This document shows, piece after piece, positions 1-12,735 of a stretch of 64,000 nt of DNA. This DNA comes from Plicaturopsis crispa FD-325 SS-3 (Eukaryota; Basidiomycota; Agaricomycetes; Amylocorticiales; Amylocorticiaceae). The notes under the pieces are model-generated. The model did no database searches. It was given only the letters and a program-made list of their open reading frames with translations, and was not told the DNA's origin. Each line of letters starts with the position of its first letter. Within the stretch, counting starts at the first letter, position 1. A program made the position numbers and the translations under genes. The stretch spans positions 198,647 through 262,646 of the forward strand of contig KN832569.1 of assembly GCA_000827205.1 (NCBI GenBank), in the 5' to 3' direction.

Positions 1-945
1 GCACCGAAGTCCTCATTGATGGGCTTGGTAAGTATCGGCGCAAACTTCCCCGACGATGTAGTGTAGATCCACGGGTTCGAATAGCCGGACTCATCGTAAG
101 TGAGGATGAGAGATTCATTAGACACCCAGGAGGGGTAGCATGCAGCTACCCCATCTTTATCGCCAAGGACGTGGCGTCCACTCTCTTCTACGATAAGGAC
201 TTTGCCCTGGACGAGGGAGCACGATGCGACGACGACCTGTGCCCCTTCCCAGGGCATGTCGGGATGGAACCATTGTTCCCAGGCAAGTCGGGTACCGTCG
301 GGCGAGAAGGACGGCGACGAGTAGAAATCGGCTCCGCTGACAAGCGGAGAGACGGTCTTTGATTCCGCATCGATGATGCACAGCGTTGTTACCACCTCGG
401 AGGGGACATCGTGGGTGTGGTCTTCGAGCACGGCTACGATTATATTTGACTGAACCGGGTGTATCGCAAAGTTGGCGTAGCGATAAACACTGCTCTCTGT
501 GCATTCACACATTAGCATATCATTTCGCTCAAGATACCTTCATAGATACCTGGGGTGATTGGTTCGGGTGTAGACCCTTCCTTGACCTTGTACACCCTGC
601 CATCGGGGAAATTGGAGAAGTATATGATGCCATCGGAGGCAATAGCGGCACCTCCGCCGTATTCCTGCACACCTGTCCGGACATTCCAGTCCCCTGCGAC
701 AACATCGATGTTAGTCTTCGTGTTCACGATCGCATTTCGGCCAGTCGGGCGCCTCTCGACGTGATAGACGGTAGATGTCACTCGATCTACCACGACGGCA
801 TCGAAGCCGATCGCCTTGTCAAGTTGACGGAGTGAGTTTTAGAGCTATAGCATCGGCAGTTGAGTGGATGGTAGCATACCCCTTGCGTTATCGCGTCGGA
901 TGTGATGGGGGACTTCCATGTCCCGTAAGGCGCGGTTTTCGACAT
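1..945 (-). CDS. Prolyl-oligopeptidase (S9) family peptidase, N-terminal part, cut by window edge
   Basis: Three exons are readable on the minus strand: 945-880, 814-550 and 496 to the window edge, with frame kept across both introns. The first residues include APYGTWKSPI, then a stretch with EYGGGAA and YFSNFPDGRVYKV, then blades with SFSPDGTRLAWEQW and SWVSNESLILTYDESGYSNP. These are beta-propeller repeats typical of S9 acyl-peptide hydrolase/dipeptidyl-peptidase-like enzymes. In that family a C-terminal alpha/beta-hydrolase domain carries the Ser-Asp-His triad; here it would lie beyond position 1 and is not seen. The start at 945 is chosen because the conserved N-terminus begins there. It has no signal peptide, so the enzyme is probably intracellular. 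The peptide substrate cannot be told. Confidence 0.85.
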
Positions 946-1637
946 TGTGTGATAGCAAGAGTACGCTGGTTTCGCGATATGTGATGGTCGGAGAGTTGAA
1001 ATCGATGTCGTCGGTAAGCGCTGGACTCCTACTCTGCTCAAACCAAGTCTCGAGCTTAGAGATTGCTATAAAAATGGTAATTCCCCCTTCAGTACACGCG
1101 GGTGACATGGGCGCCTCTTCACAGATCGCGCCTGTTGAAAGTGCGTACCTTTAGGAAGCTGGCTCTGCCTGCAAATCGGAGGATGCCTGCCAGAACGAAG
1201 TAGTCGGTCTGTCTTCAAGTCAAAATAGTTGAATCGCACCGCCAGACTCCGGTGGTGGGCGCGACGGTGGTGGCGGTTGGTGGCGCTGTGGCGGTGCTCA
1301 GGCCACGTGGCCGCGCGCATACCGCGACGATCGCCGCCGCGAGTCATCATGTCCTCGATCATATTTTTTCTATCCAACATTCACTACCTTTTTTTACTCT
1401 ACAACATGTTTTCTGCTGTGTACAGACCACAGGACACAACGAAGTTGATTCACTGTGGATTCTGCTGTCGCGCTTGAGAGCAAAGAAATGGCGTGATGTT
1501 CGTGAGCCTAGCACGTCATTAATCGTGTCTTCCAAGGACATCTCCTCTACTTAAACGGCCAAGTTGTAGCGGAGTGATATCCCAAGTTCACGCCGTATTT
1601 CTTGTTGCCCACCATCTTGAGACGAGGAGAATAAACC
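946..1637. other. Divergent intergenic region
   Basis: This lies between the peptidase gene (-) and the sulfhydrylase gene (+) and presumably holds both promoters. Several short open frames overlap it, but none shows a family motif or sensible splice sites. A GC-rich run with repeated GGTGG motifs sits near 1250-1300. I see no clear TATA box. Confidence 0.5.
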
Positions 1638-3532
<1,895 letters not shown>

Positions 3533-4075
3533 TGGCTTGACCATGATGATACCCTGGAGTAGCAAATGTATGTATGCATGCTATGTGTCACTGTAGTGTA
3601 AATTTTTCCCACAAATCTCTGTACTATCGATAAGTAACGCCTCGAAAAACGATGCACCAGGCATGAGCAAACCAGCGTAGGCATTTTTTTGGGGGTCCAA
3701 AAGGTCCATAAATAGACTGACAGTGGTGCCGCCAAGACGCGCGCGTCCTCCTGACCCTTTCTTTCCTGCTGCCCATCTGCCACAAAACATCATTGTCATC
3801 AATGCATCACGGTGACTGTTATGTTATGTTATGTTAATTACGCAGCATGGTCCTGTTAGGCTGTTACAGGACGCCGGATCTGGGAGACTGATGTTCATTT
3901 ATTGCTCGGGACCGAACTCTCAAGGAGGCACCTACCCGAAATTACTCGTCTGAAGCCGCCTGAACGCGTCAATGTTTCGTTTGACTAGGATCAAGTCACC
4001 CATCGAGAACGTTTTCAAATGCCAGTGGGAGGCGAGAGCTCTGATATCAACGAATCATCTGGATTATGGGCGGTG
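3533..4075. other. Intergenic region with short pentanucleotide repeat
   Basis: No gene is recognised. Near 3819-3837 the pentamer TTATG/GTTAT is repeated about four times. The rest is presumably the 3' UTR of the upstream gene and the promoter of the monooxygenase. Confidence 0.5.
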
Positions 4076-4082
4076 TATAAAA
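4076..4082 (+). promoter_or_regulatory. TATA box of the FAD monooxygenase gene
   Basis: TATAAAA lies 117 bp before the start codon. Downstream, 4128-4173 reads as a canonical 46-bp intron (GTAAGT to CCAG) wholly inside the 5' leader, so a transcript starting about 30 bp after the TATA box would carry a leader intron. A strong TATA suggests a regulated gene. Confidence 0.6.
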
Positions 4083-4198
4083 GGGGCTCGAGGGATCCAT
4101 CGTAAATCACTCTACCACCCCTCATTGGTAAGTACTAGTATCTCTATTCCACCTGCCATAACTCATCCTCCAGTGGAACTTGCCCATAGCACTCAACC

Positions 4199-5606
4199 AT
4201 GTCCACCTCCTCCACTTCCACATATCCGCGTATTGCCATCATCGGCGGCGGTCCAGGTGGCCTTACCCTCGCCCGTATCCTCCAGGTCAACGGTGTCCGC
4301 GCGACGATCTATGAGCGCGAAACCCTTGAAAATCCTCGCATCCAGGGCGGCAGCCTCGATCTACACGTCGAGAGCGGCATCGCGGCCTTGCGCGCTGCGG
4401 GGCTGTTCGAGGATTTCAAGAAACTCATCCGCCAGGGGTCTCAGCAGACGCGTATCTTCGACACGGACGGTAAAATGCATCTCAACTTGGATGGTCCGAG
4501 GGGGCCTCCAGATGATGATAACTTGGGCAGACCCGAAATCGATCGGTAAGGAGTCTTACTCTAATGCAACTGACTATTGAGTATCAGGCCTTACTGACTT
4601 ATGCATATCTTGTTTGACAGCCCTGTCCTCCGCAACCTACTTCTCAACTCTCTTGACAAGGATACAGTCAAATGGGGTCATGACCTGCAGACGGTACTTC
4701 CGAACGAAGGGTCTGGTGGCTTCCGGCTTGCCTTCAAAGACGGCCGCGAAGAGACCGCAGACCTTGTTATTGGTGCAGATGGCGCCTGGTCCAAAATCCG
4801 CCCTCTTCTAACCCCAGCAAAGCCCGTTTACAGCGGAACGGTGAGTATTTTCCTCCACAGTGCTACTTACATACATGTAACTTAACAGGACTGCGTAGAC
4901 CATGATAGAATTAAGAATTTCGGACATTGACGCGCGCTATCCTGAGCTGTCTGCACTCGCAGGTCAAGGCACTGTTTTCATCCTCTCGTCTGACGGAAAG
5001 GCTATCTTCCCGCAGCGTAACGGCGACGGCAGCGTCCGCGTCTACGCTTCGCTGCACGCTGAGGAACAGTGGCTAGACAGCCAGCACGCGATCCTCGGCA
5101 AGGAAGGCCCTGCTGCCGCCCTCGAAGCCATCGCAGCCCTCTTCCCCGGCTGGAGCTCAACTGTACTCGACCTCATCCGCAACAGCGACCAGGACAAGAT
5201 CACGCCCCGCCGGATCTTCCAGTTGCCGCTGCCTTTCAATCCGTGGACGACCAAGCCGGGGCTCACGGTGCTCGGCGACGCCGCCCACCTCATGTCGCCT
5301 TTCGCCGGCGAGGGCGTCAACCTCGCGATGATCGACGCCACTGATCTGGCGAAGGCAATCGTCGGCGTGACCGCCCAGCCCGGTGCGTCGGCCGACGCGC
5401 TCACGGATGCGCTACGGGGGTATGAGGAGGTGATGCTGAAACGGTCGGAGGAGATGGCGATCGAGTCCGCGAGGAATATGGACCTCATATTCGGCCAGGA
5501 CGCGCTGAAGAACTTCCTTGGGTTTTTCGCCAGGTTTGGTTTGGTTCCGGAGGGCGAAGAGAAACGTGCGTATGATTTTGGATTTGCTTTGGCTAAAACT
5601 TACTGA
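4199..5606 (+). CDS. FAD-dependent monooxygenase, TetX/aromatic hydroxylase type
   Basis: Exons 4199-4545, 4621-4840 and 4899-5606 give 424 residues. The N-terminus has the dinucleotide-binding motif IIGGGPGGLTLA, followed by YERE, where the Glu binds the FAD ribose. A DG motif is seen as IGADGAWSKIRP and the second FAD motif as GDAAHLMSPFAGEGVNLAM. This order defines group A flavoprotein monooxygenases, which use NADPH and O2 to hydroxylate small aromatic or polyketide-like substrates; the substrate cannot be read from sequence. The 3' end is ambiguous: a GTGCGT donor near 5568 with acceptors near 5620 would replace the last 14 or so codons and end the protein at KQP close to 5629. The gene stands alone and no biosynthetic cluster surrounds it. 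Confidence 0.9.
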
Positions 5607-6216
5607 CCCCTTGCTTAGCAGAGCCTTAGGCTTGCGGGGAATTCGCGGAGGGGGTATAAGGATGGATGGAGGAGGGCTATAAGGAGCTATTTATATGAGC
5701 TGGGTCAATCATCCGAGGACTCTGCTGCAGTCGCAACCAATCGCGTACTGCGTATTCAATGTCAACGTTAACTTATCCGCAAAAAACACTTATATTAGCT
5801 GGTTATCCTGGCATCTTGTAAATCTTCAAATGCTCATACTTACTATCTACTGAACGTCGGATCATTTGAGTCTTGATGCGCACCTATGCGCGACGCGACC
5901 CTCCATGCATTTATGTACGTTGTCATATAAGTACTTTAAAAGATTTTCGCATACAGACCTAATCATTTCCAAGTCATTCGTCGGTACGCTATGAGGAGGT
6001 GTGTACAGAGACTCACCGACAGGTAGTTTTAAATTTGAGCTCGAACGCGACGCCGACAGACGGTGCGTCCGACGGCACGTGGTGGGTCTGTGCGCAGCGT
6101 CGCTGTGTCATACGACCACGGCGTCGAACGGTCTTCACACCAGATTGCAAGACAAGTATCGTCCGCGTCTTGCAGTCGATAATGTGAGTACACTTTCGTT
6201 ATACTTATCGAGTAAA
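5607..6216. other. Intergenic region
   Basis: This holds the 3' region of the monooxygenase and the upstream part of the next gene. An open frame from about 6001 joins the next gene, but its residues look random and it is more likely leader. Nothing else is recognised. Confidence 0.45.
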
Positions 6217-6666
6217 ATGGCACTAAAAAGCACCAGGGAGTCTTTGAACCTGTATCTCGCGTACTACCACGGTCTCGTAGGCGGCGAGCTCAAACACTGG
6301 TCGCTTTTCGTGACGCCTTCAACCGCCATCGATGCGGTCGGGACCATCTACGATGCCGTGCTCGCGGGGGACTCACGCAGCTTCGTGATGCACCGTGTCG
6401 TGGGCGCGCAGCTGTGCGGCCGCGCAGGCGCGAAGACCTTTGACAATAGACTGCACCTGGGCACAATGCTTCCGGAACACGAAGCGGGGATCAGGGAGAA
6501 TGGCGAGGAGGTCAGCGAGATCGTGAACGACGCGAACAGAGTGGAGGCGGGCAAATTGACCTGCCAGGATTGGATACTCTTGGTCGTTGAATGGCTCGTC
6601 GATGCCCGCGTTCTCGGACAGAACTGCCTCACAGCAATCGAACGGCGCGTCCCGAAGCTGGAGTAA
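6217..6666 (+). CDS. Small DUF6914-like protein of unknown function
   Basis: The 149-residue frame has a core NLYLAYYHGLVGG, then KHWSLFVT, an internal FVMHRVVGAQLCGRAG and a C-terminal TCQDWILLVVEWLVD. The pattern (LYLA, a Trp-Ser-Leu-Phe strand, a Cys-Gln-x-Trp helix) recalls the fungal DUF6914 family of about 150 residues. That resemblance is from memory and is uncertain. The start is unclear. ATG 6217 is in frame, but it lies inside a good candidate intron, 6184-6235 (GTGAGT to CACCAG). Splicing would join AT and G into a new ATG and give a protein starting MESLNLYLA. No neighbour hints at its role. Confidence 0.6.
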   Translation: MALKSTRESLNLYLAYYHGLVGGELKHWSLFVTPSTAIDAVGTIYDAVLAGDSRSFVMHRVVGAQLCGRAGAKTFDNRLHLGTMLPEHEAGIRENGEEVSEIVNDANRVEAGKLTCQDWILLVVEWLVDARVLGQNCLTAIERRVPKLE

Positions 6667-7952
6667 TTCAAAAAATCAGCATCGCAAAGTCCGTTGTTTC
6701 ACAATCCCACTATGGCCGTGTATTGACGAACCGTGCGGTCTCTCCTTAGGTCGTTTGTCTCGGCGGGCCTTTGACTCCTGATGGAAGACCACGAACGTAT
6801 ATATACTCCTGGTTTATACCGAGCTTTCTTCTGATCTAGCTCGTAAGTCTTATGCTCTCTCCTCTTTATATCTCGCATCTCACAGCCATCACCCGATCTA
6901 CGCAGCATTCCAGGATCACTCCTTATTCGGGTCCGTGAAGAAACGCCGAACACGGGTCCAGCAACGTTTCTATGAGTCTGCAGAACTTGGACCCGCCGCC
7001 CCGTCGATGACATTCCCCATGCTCGCACCCTCGAATCGTCCATTCCAGCTTTCCGTCACACCCAAACGCATCACGGGAGTGCGTACCACAGCGCACACAG
7101 TCACGCGTCTGCGCCGACGAATGGCGAACAATTGACGATCTTCTCGACATCGCCGTCGCCGCTCGCATGCATACTCCACCATCGCCATCTGTACTCTCCC
7201 GTGCTTTCCCCGCCGCCTCATACAGGCGCGACGGTCGTACTCTTCGCTTTCCCATACAGGCCATACCTCCTGTTTCAACCGCAAGATAGCGCGTGCCGTT
7301 GGCCCATGACTGACGCTCAAAGCATAACCGTCACTGAGATATTGGGACAAATGGCGTCGAATTATATATTTACCTAGGTATGACGCGCTTTTTCGTTCTT
7401 GAATCTTCATGTCACACGACAGGTTCTTGTTCCGTATGTCGACTTCATATACCCGGTCCTTGGAAATGTATTGTACAGTGATATGTTTGAAAGTCGTGTT
7501 GAATTGTATTCTGGAGATCAAAATTGCAAGGAGTCGAAGGAAAGCACAATGGCCGTATGTCAATGACCAGTAAAAGGTCTCGATGACCGACAAACACACC
7601 AACATCCAGCGTACTTACGAAAACCGTCGCTCTAGGTCCCTCTTTGTCTACGCTTCTGGAACATGCTCCGGTGTACACGATCCCAATGATGAGTTGGGGG
7701 GCTACGATTTCGACGGTCTTGAAAGTAAGTCGGAGAACTGGAGAGCCGCTGTGCAAGGCGGACGTAACCACGATGCACGGTCTCCTGGAAAGCCTATAGA
7801 GGTGCTTAGCACTGACCAATCGATTGGAGTTGGCATCCGCTGAGGCGTGGCTGGAGAAAGGCGATGAATCGTCAATTCTTTTGCTTCAGGATGGTGCAGC
7901 ATACCTCTGTATTTCTAAGTCTGCCGTGATGCACACTGCCTCCATTCGAGGA
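6667..7952. other. Long intergenic stretch without a convincing gene
   Basis: A TATATATA run near 6797 and an intron-like segment 6842-6888 (GTAAGT to CTCACAG) on the plus strand hint at a transcript here. Plus-strand frames from about 7085 to 7290 are Ser/Pro/His-rich but match no family I know. The longest frame is a minus-strand 211-codon run (7605-6970), which is Arg-rich and looks like a shadow. I leave the stretch unassigned. Confidence 0.4.
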
Positions 7953-9131
7953 TTACCGTCGCGAGGAGGATATCACGACGCTTGAATCGTTCCAACAGAG
8001 CCACGCCCCATCCCGCTGAAACCATCCTTTCCCTCGAGGCAGGATGATAGTTCGGATGGAGGGGTTTGCCTTAGACCATTGAATGGCGACACTCCGTTCG
8101 GCTGCTTCGTCCATCTCCTGGCCCGCAGAGATAAGTGTGATGTAGCGAAGCTCCGGGAGGTACTCCAGTAGCGGGGCAGCAGCAAGGAGCATGTCCTGGG
8201 TTCAACATTAGCTATGAGGTAATTGGGCGAGTCTGAATGACGATCTCACTGTATTGTATGATGCCTGTAGCTCTACAATATGCAGCGCCTGCAAACTCGG
8301 CATATATCGGGCAGTTTCCCGGAGAAGCAGCTCGAATCGCGGCTCCAGCTCGAAGCTCATAATGGTAAGCCGCACGAGCGGGGACGTCGACTGCATGATA
8401 GCGTAGAAGCTCGTTAGGCCCTGAGATGGGTACAGGGACAGCGAGACATTTCGAACGGGTCGTCCGCGAACAAAACGTTCGATGAGGTCCGGTCCGGCAT
8501 GCACAGCGCGAAATGACGCTAGCTGTGGAAGCGCCAACGGGGAAAGAGGGGAACCTGAATCTGAGAGTAGGCAATGTCCGTGCAGATCAAGCTCGCGGAG
8601 AAGAGGTTGTTTGTTCAGAAACTCGGCTAAATTGTCGTCACAAGGGATCGAGGTAGCAAGTCGTTCAAGCCTGTGACCAAAATATTCCCGTCAGTGAGCG
8701 GTGCAGGAAACAGGAAACGTGCAATTGACCAACCTGAAGGTACATCCGTCAAGCATTCGTACGAGGCGGTAATCGCACCGCCCACGAAATGGTTCGATGC
8801 TGAGCACCTTGAGAAATGTTAACCGGCGCAGTGTCCTATTCACCAGACGGTATAGGTTCCCAGTCGGGCACGTCATTTGCCAGTCGATGGCGAGTTCGCG
8901 GACGAGTCTCGGTGTGATCTGACTGCTGCAAAGAGAGCGAAAGAGTGATACCATGCTGGACGGAGAAATGTCTGTTATCGAGCGGTAGAGGACCCGCTGG
9001 GCGATGGGGCGAAGGTGGCTATTCGCAAGTTGTAAGTCCAAAAGTGCTCTACGTTGGTCACATTGTTGGCATATTTCGTCCAGCAGTTCAACGGGGAATG
9101 CAGGATATAAAGCAGGACTTTGTGTGGTCAT
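7953..9131 (-). CDS. F-box protein with leucine-rich C-terminal part
   Basis: Exons 9131-8734, 8670-8250 and 8195-7953 give 353 residues. Residues about 10-55 (YPAFPVELLDEICQQC, then LDLQLANSHLRPIAQRVLYRS) match the F-box pattern of agaricomycetes, where an F-box-like helix bundle is followed by a variable repeat region. The rest is leucine-rich with strands such as LVRLTIMSFELEP and LRYITLISAG, consistent with irregular leucine-rich repeats. F-box proteins recruit substrates to SCF ubiquitin ligases through Skp1; the target is unknown. Agaricomycete genomes hold many such genes, often fast-evolving. The gene is divergent from the dsRBD-like gene, with a shared upstream region of about 220 bp. 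Confidence 0.8.
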
Positions 9132-9349
9132 GGTCGTTAGAAAGCAAGATTCGCATAATCCGACCGATTCTGACGAGACTCTGGTGGACGAATCTCAGGG
9201 GCTTTCCACCCAAAACGGAAGTACTTGGTCCACTCAAATTGCTGCCGCACTTTCTGTCTTGAACGACGTCCTGCCAAGTCTCTCCGATTTATCTCCTACA
9301 TAACTCTACTGTGCCATCATATTCAGGCCCTCGTCTTTGTTTCGCTAAG

Positions 9350-12300
9350 ATGGCACGCCGGATAATACATGCTTATAGGCATGACGCAGACCTACGCCCG
9401 TTTGCCGAGGTATCTCAAAACCTAGAAGGTCTTGGCTGCACGTCTGTAGAGCGCTTTCTCACTTCGCCGACGGACGACCCCGACGAATACTACGTTGCCC
9501 TAGCTCGAGACATCGCTAGTGCACCATCTCCACCTCCCATGCCTCTCGAGCCACCCGAGCTCAAATCCGACACGAAACCGATACCCGCCACCAACACGGG
9601 TACGAGGATGCAGAAGGTCGCGCGCATTCACCAGACTTGTCAGCGCGTCTTCGGCAGCACCGATGCTTTGAAATATGAATTTTTGGAGGAAAATGGCGCC
9701 TCCAGTACGTGTCAATCTCAGCTCAAAACTGTTCCTCTTCTTAACGTCGCGGTAGGCAAACAATGCATATTGACAATCACTCGACCCAATGGCTTGACGC
9801 GATCGTACGCCACGCAGCCTGTGTTTTCGCGCAAAAATGAGGCCAAGGCTCAGGCGGCGAGCCTTGCACTGGAGTTGGGCGTCATTGATTTCATAGTCAA
9901 GGGCGAACCCGATGCATCCAAGCACAAGAAGGGACTCATTCTCGCACCTCTCGATGGTCCTGACGGAATCAACGATGCCGAAGCCGTCACCGCTCCTCCA
10001 GTGGAGGATGACCCAGCTGTCAAAGAAATTGAAGCATGCTGTGCAGAATGGCGAGCCGAACGTGTGAAACCGCATTGGGTTGCTCTTCACGAGCCCAAAG
10101 TCGGCAACAGTGAGTCATGAAAAGCGCTCAAAGACTGCATGCAACTGACCGCCCACGATCTCGAGACTATGGCTGTGCCCTCCGTATCACGTTGTCGCCG
10201 CATTCTTCGCGTGTCTATTCATCGACTGTCTCCTTTGAGACACTCGTCGAGGCCAAGAAGGCTTGCGCAATTGTTGCCATGGAACAGGACGTTTTGGAGT
10301 ATATCAAGCACGGAAACGGTCAGACGCAGCCCGCTCAACCGGACACGCTACAACCTGGGGCACCAGTCGCTTCTACATCCGAAATCACTCCCGATAGTAC
10401 CCCGCCCTCGGCCATGACGCTGCAAGGGTTTTACGATAGCCTACCACAACCTTTTCCAGAAGATCTTGGCGACAAGTTGGCGTCTCAGATCAATGGCCCG
10501 GCTTGGCTCAATCAAACGATTCAATCTGCCCGAGGTGGGCGACTCTCGACGCATTTCATCTGGACGACGGACGGCATATCGGGCAGTGAGTTACTAGCAG
10601 CATTTGTTGGGCAAGTGCTAAGAGTTTGGCAGTGCATGGATGTCTCCTCCGAATCGAGCGGCCGGGAGACTCGAAATCGTATCTGGTGGACGCTAGATTC
10701 TCGAAACGTGCTGATGCAAAATCGGCTGTATGTCTGCAGGCGATGTCCCAAGGGGTCGGCAACTACATTCGCGCAATCGGAAAAGCTGTGGAAGACATGG
10801 TCACGCCAATGATGAGAGCATGGGCTAACGAACAGGTTCTTCCAATATTGGGGGCAGAGTGCAACAGACTCAAGCCACGTTGTCCGCCCACCTACGAGTT
10901 TGAGAAGGACAGGGATGGTATACACACATCAGGGCTTATGTGTTTGATGCACGCTAATGGCCTTGTGTACAGCGTTTGGTTGCACCTTGATTCTTGAACT
11001 TTCACCCAACCCAGCGCCTGAGGAAGTGCGCAGGTACACTACACCGATCGGATATCGCACGAAGGCTGACGCGAAGATCGGCGTGGCGTGCTTAGCCGTT
11101 CGCGAGGGCGCCATCGAGTTCCTACGCTTCCGCGGTCAACCGCCTCCCCCCGACTATGTTCCCATGCGCACCGTGGACGACTTCATAGCCGGTGGCTCAC
11201 TGAGGACTAACAACAAGCGCAAGGACGTAGGCGGGGTGGACAGCGATGACCGCAAGAAACAAAAGATCAAAGATGAACCAGACGTTCCAGCTGCAGCTTC
11301 CCAGGTAAAAGATCATTCGAATGGGAATGCCAACGCTTCAGGATCCGGCGGGAGTGGTCCTTCTGCGAGCCAGATTCGTACGAAGGGTCAACCCCGCCTT
11401 GCGAGCCGAAGCGTTGGCAGTGGTGCTCTTCCGGCGCGTCCACTTTCTGGGAATGTTCCTGTAGGCTTCGGGGGCGGCCGTCCGCCGTCGCATGCCCCGC
11501 GACCTGGCCGTGGAGGCGCGCATGCTGGTCCTGCAGGCAATTTTGCATCGCCGCCTCCCATGTCCGGTCCGGCACCGTTCCAGACGGCGGCGTATCATGC
11601 ACCTGGGTTTCCTCCTTCTGTGCACCCTTACTATGCGGGCCCCCCTGCTCCTGCGCCCGGTTATCCTGTTCCGTTTCAGCCCATGTATTCAGCCTCTCCA
11701 CCTCCAATACCTCATCAGCCACCATATGCCCCTTATGCGGCGCCGCAACACCCATACCCGTACCATCCTGGTACCGCGCCTAATTTCTATCCACCACAAA
11801 CTCAAACTCAATTTCCGTCACCGTTGCCTGCGCCCCCTCCAAACGCTAATCCTCCACATACGCTCAATCGTAAGCGCTCACAGGCAACCCCTTCACGCCC
11901 CAATCCTGATGGACATGCGGACCGATCGAGTGAGTGCGCATGACGAAGAGTTCGTCGCCATGACTAACACGTTTTATAGAGCGTCGGAAAGCAAGTCCTG
12001 ACCGTGGCTCGGATGCGCGGCCTGCGCCAAACAACAACCAGTCGAAAGGGCAGGCCAGCGCTAATAGTGAGGGCTCCCCCAAGCTGAAGGTCACTGTGCA
12101 TGAACCTCCAAAATCGCACGTCCAACAACTTCTTGGTATGCTAAATGCTCCCGATTGTTTTAAACAAGCTGACGTGCATGTAGAACACTGTGACCAAAAG
12201 AGCATTCCGCGTCCGCACTTCCACGACGAGCTTGTTGCCGACCCGAAGGGCGACAAGGCCCATAAAGTCTGGGTGATCATGGGCAAGGAACGTCTCGAGC

Positions 12301-12398
12301 TCCCTGTCACCTTTCCCGACGTGCAAAAGGGCCGCGAACGAGTTGCTAAGCAGGTTCTTGCACGACTCCGGTCGGGCGAGAACAAGCAAGGCCCGTAA
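9350..12398 (+). CDS. Protein with five dsRBD-like modules and a Pro-rich linker
   Basis: Exons 9350-10109, 10166-10585, 10633-10917, 10973-11929, 11980-12135 and 12184-12398 give 930 residues. Five segments (about residues 87-186, 225-304, 355-445, 455-545, 846-925) share one pattern: a short helix, three strands, then a helix rich in Lys/Ala. The third-strand/helix part reads FSRKNEAKAQAASLALE, TLVEAKKACAIVAME, FSKRADAKSAVCLQAM, YRTKADAKIGVACLAV and, more weakly, FPDVQKGRERVAKQVLARL. That is the alpha-beta-beta-beta-alpha outline of double-stranded-RNA-binding domains, with Lys/Arg at the RNA-contacting helix. Residues about 560-800 are a Lys-rich patch (KKQKIKDEPD) followed by a Gly, Pro, Tyr and Ala-rich low-complexity region. 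The ATG at 9350 is the first in frame. The 48-bp intron 12136-12183 has good splice sites but keeps frame if retained. Function is unknown; RNA binding is an inference. Confidence 0.75.
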
Positions 12399-12735
12399 GG
12401 GCATACCTGCAGTCGATCTGAATATTCTGCTTTCTCGTTTTCTCGCTTTATCTTTGTTCACCGTCGCTTTGGTCTCTAGTGTGTTTCGAACTTTCGATAC
12501 TATCAATGCTTCACCGATTGGCGTTATCGGATGGGCTCGCCTTTGCTTACTTATCTGCAATGTATAGCGCAGGAGGATTATCTGTCCACCTGCTTACAGA
12601 TGTTGATATTGAACTTGGTGGCTTGTCTGCATATCGTTCCGATCTTAACGAGGACCAGGGTCCGGAATAATTGTTCGCGATAAAAGCAACTTCGCCTTGT
12701 ATTTCCCAGGCATCTTTTTCAGCGTGTCCGTCATC
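12399..12735. other. Intergenic region
   Basis: Short spacer between two genes on the same strand. It presumably holds the 3' UTR of the dsRBD-like gene and the promoter of the dioxygenase. No motif stands out. Confidence 0.5.

Noticed and set aside
3819-3837. Pentamer repeat as a telomere-like or regulatory array
   Set aside because: Only about four units, ordinary AT-rich simple repeat.
6970-7605. Minus-strand open frame of 211 codons
   Set aside because: Arg-rich, no motif, no plausible splice partners, and composition like a shadow; kept only as a note.
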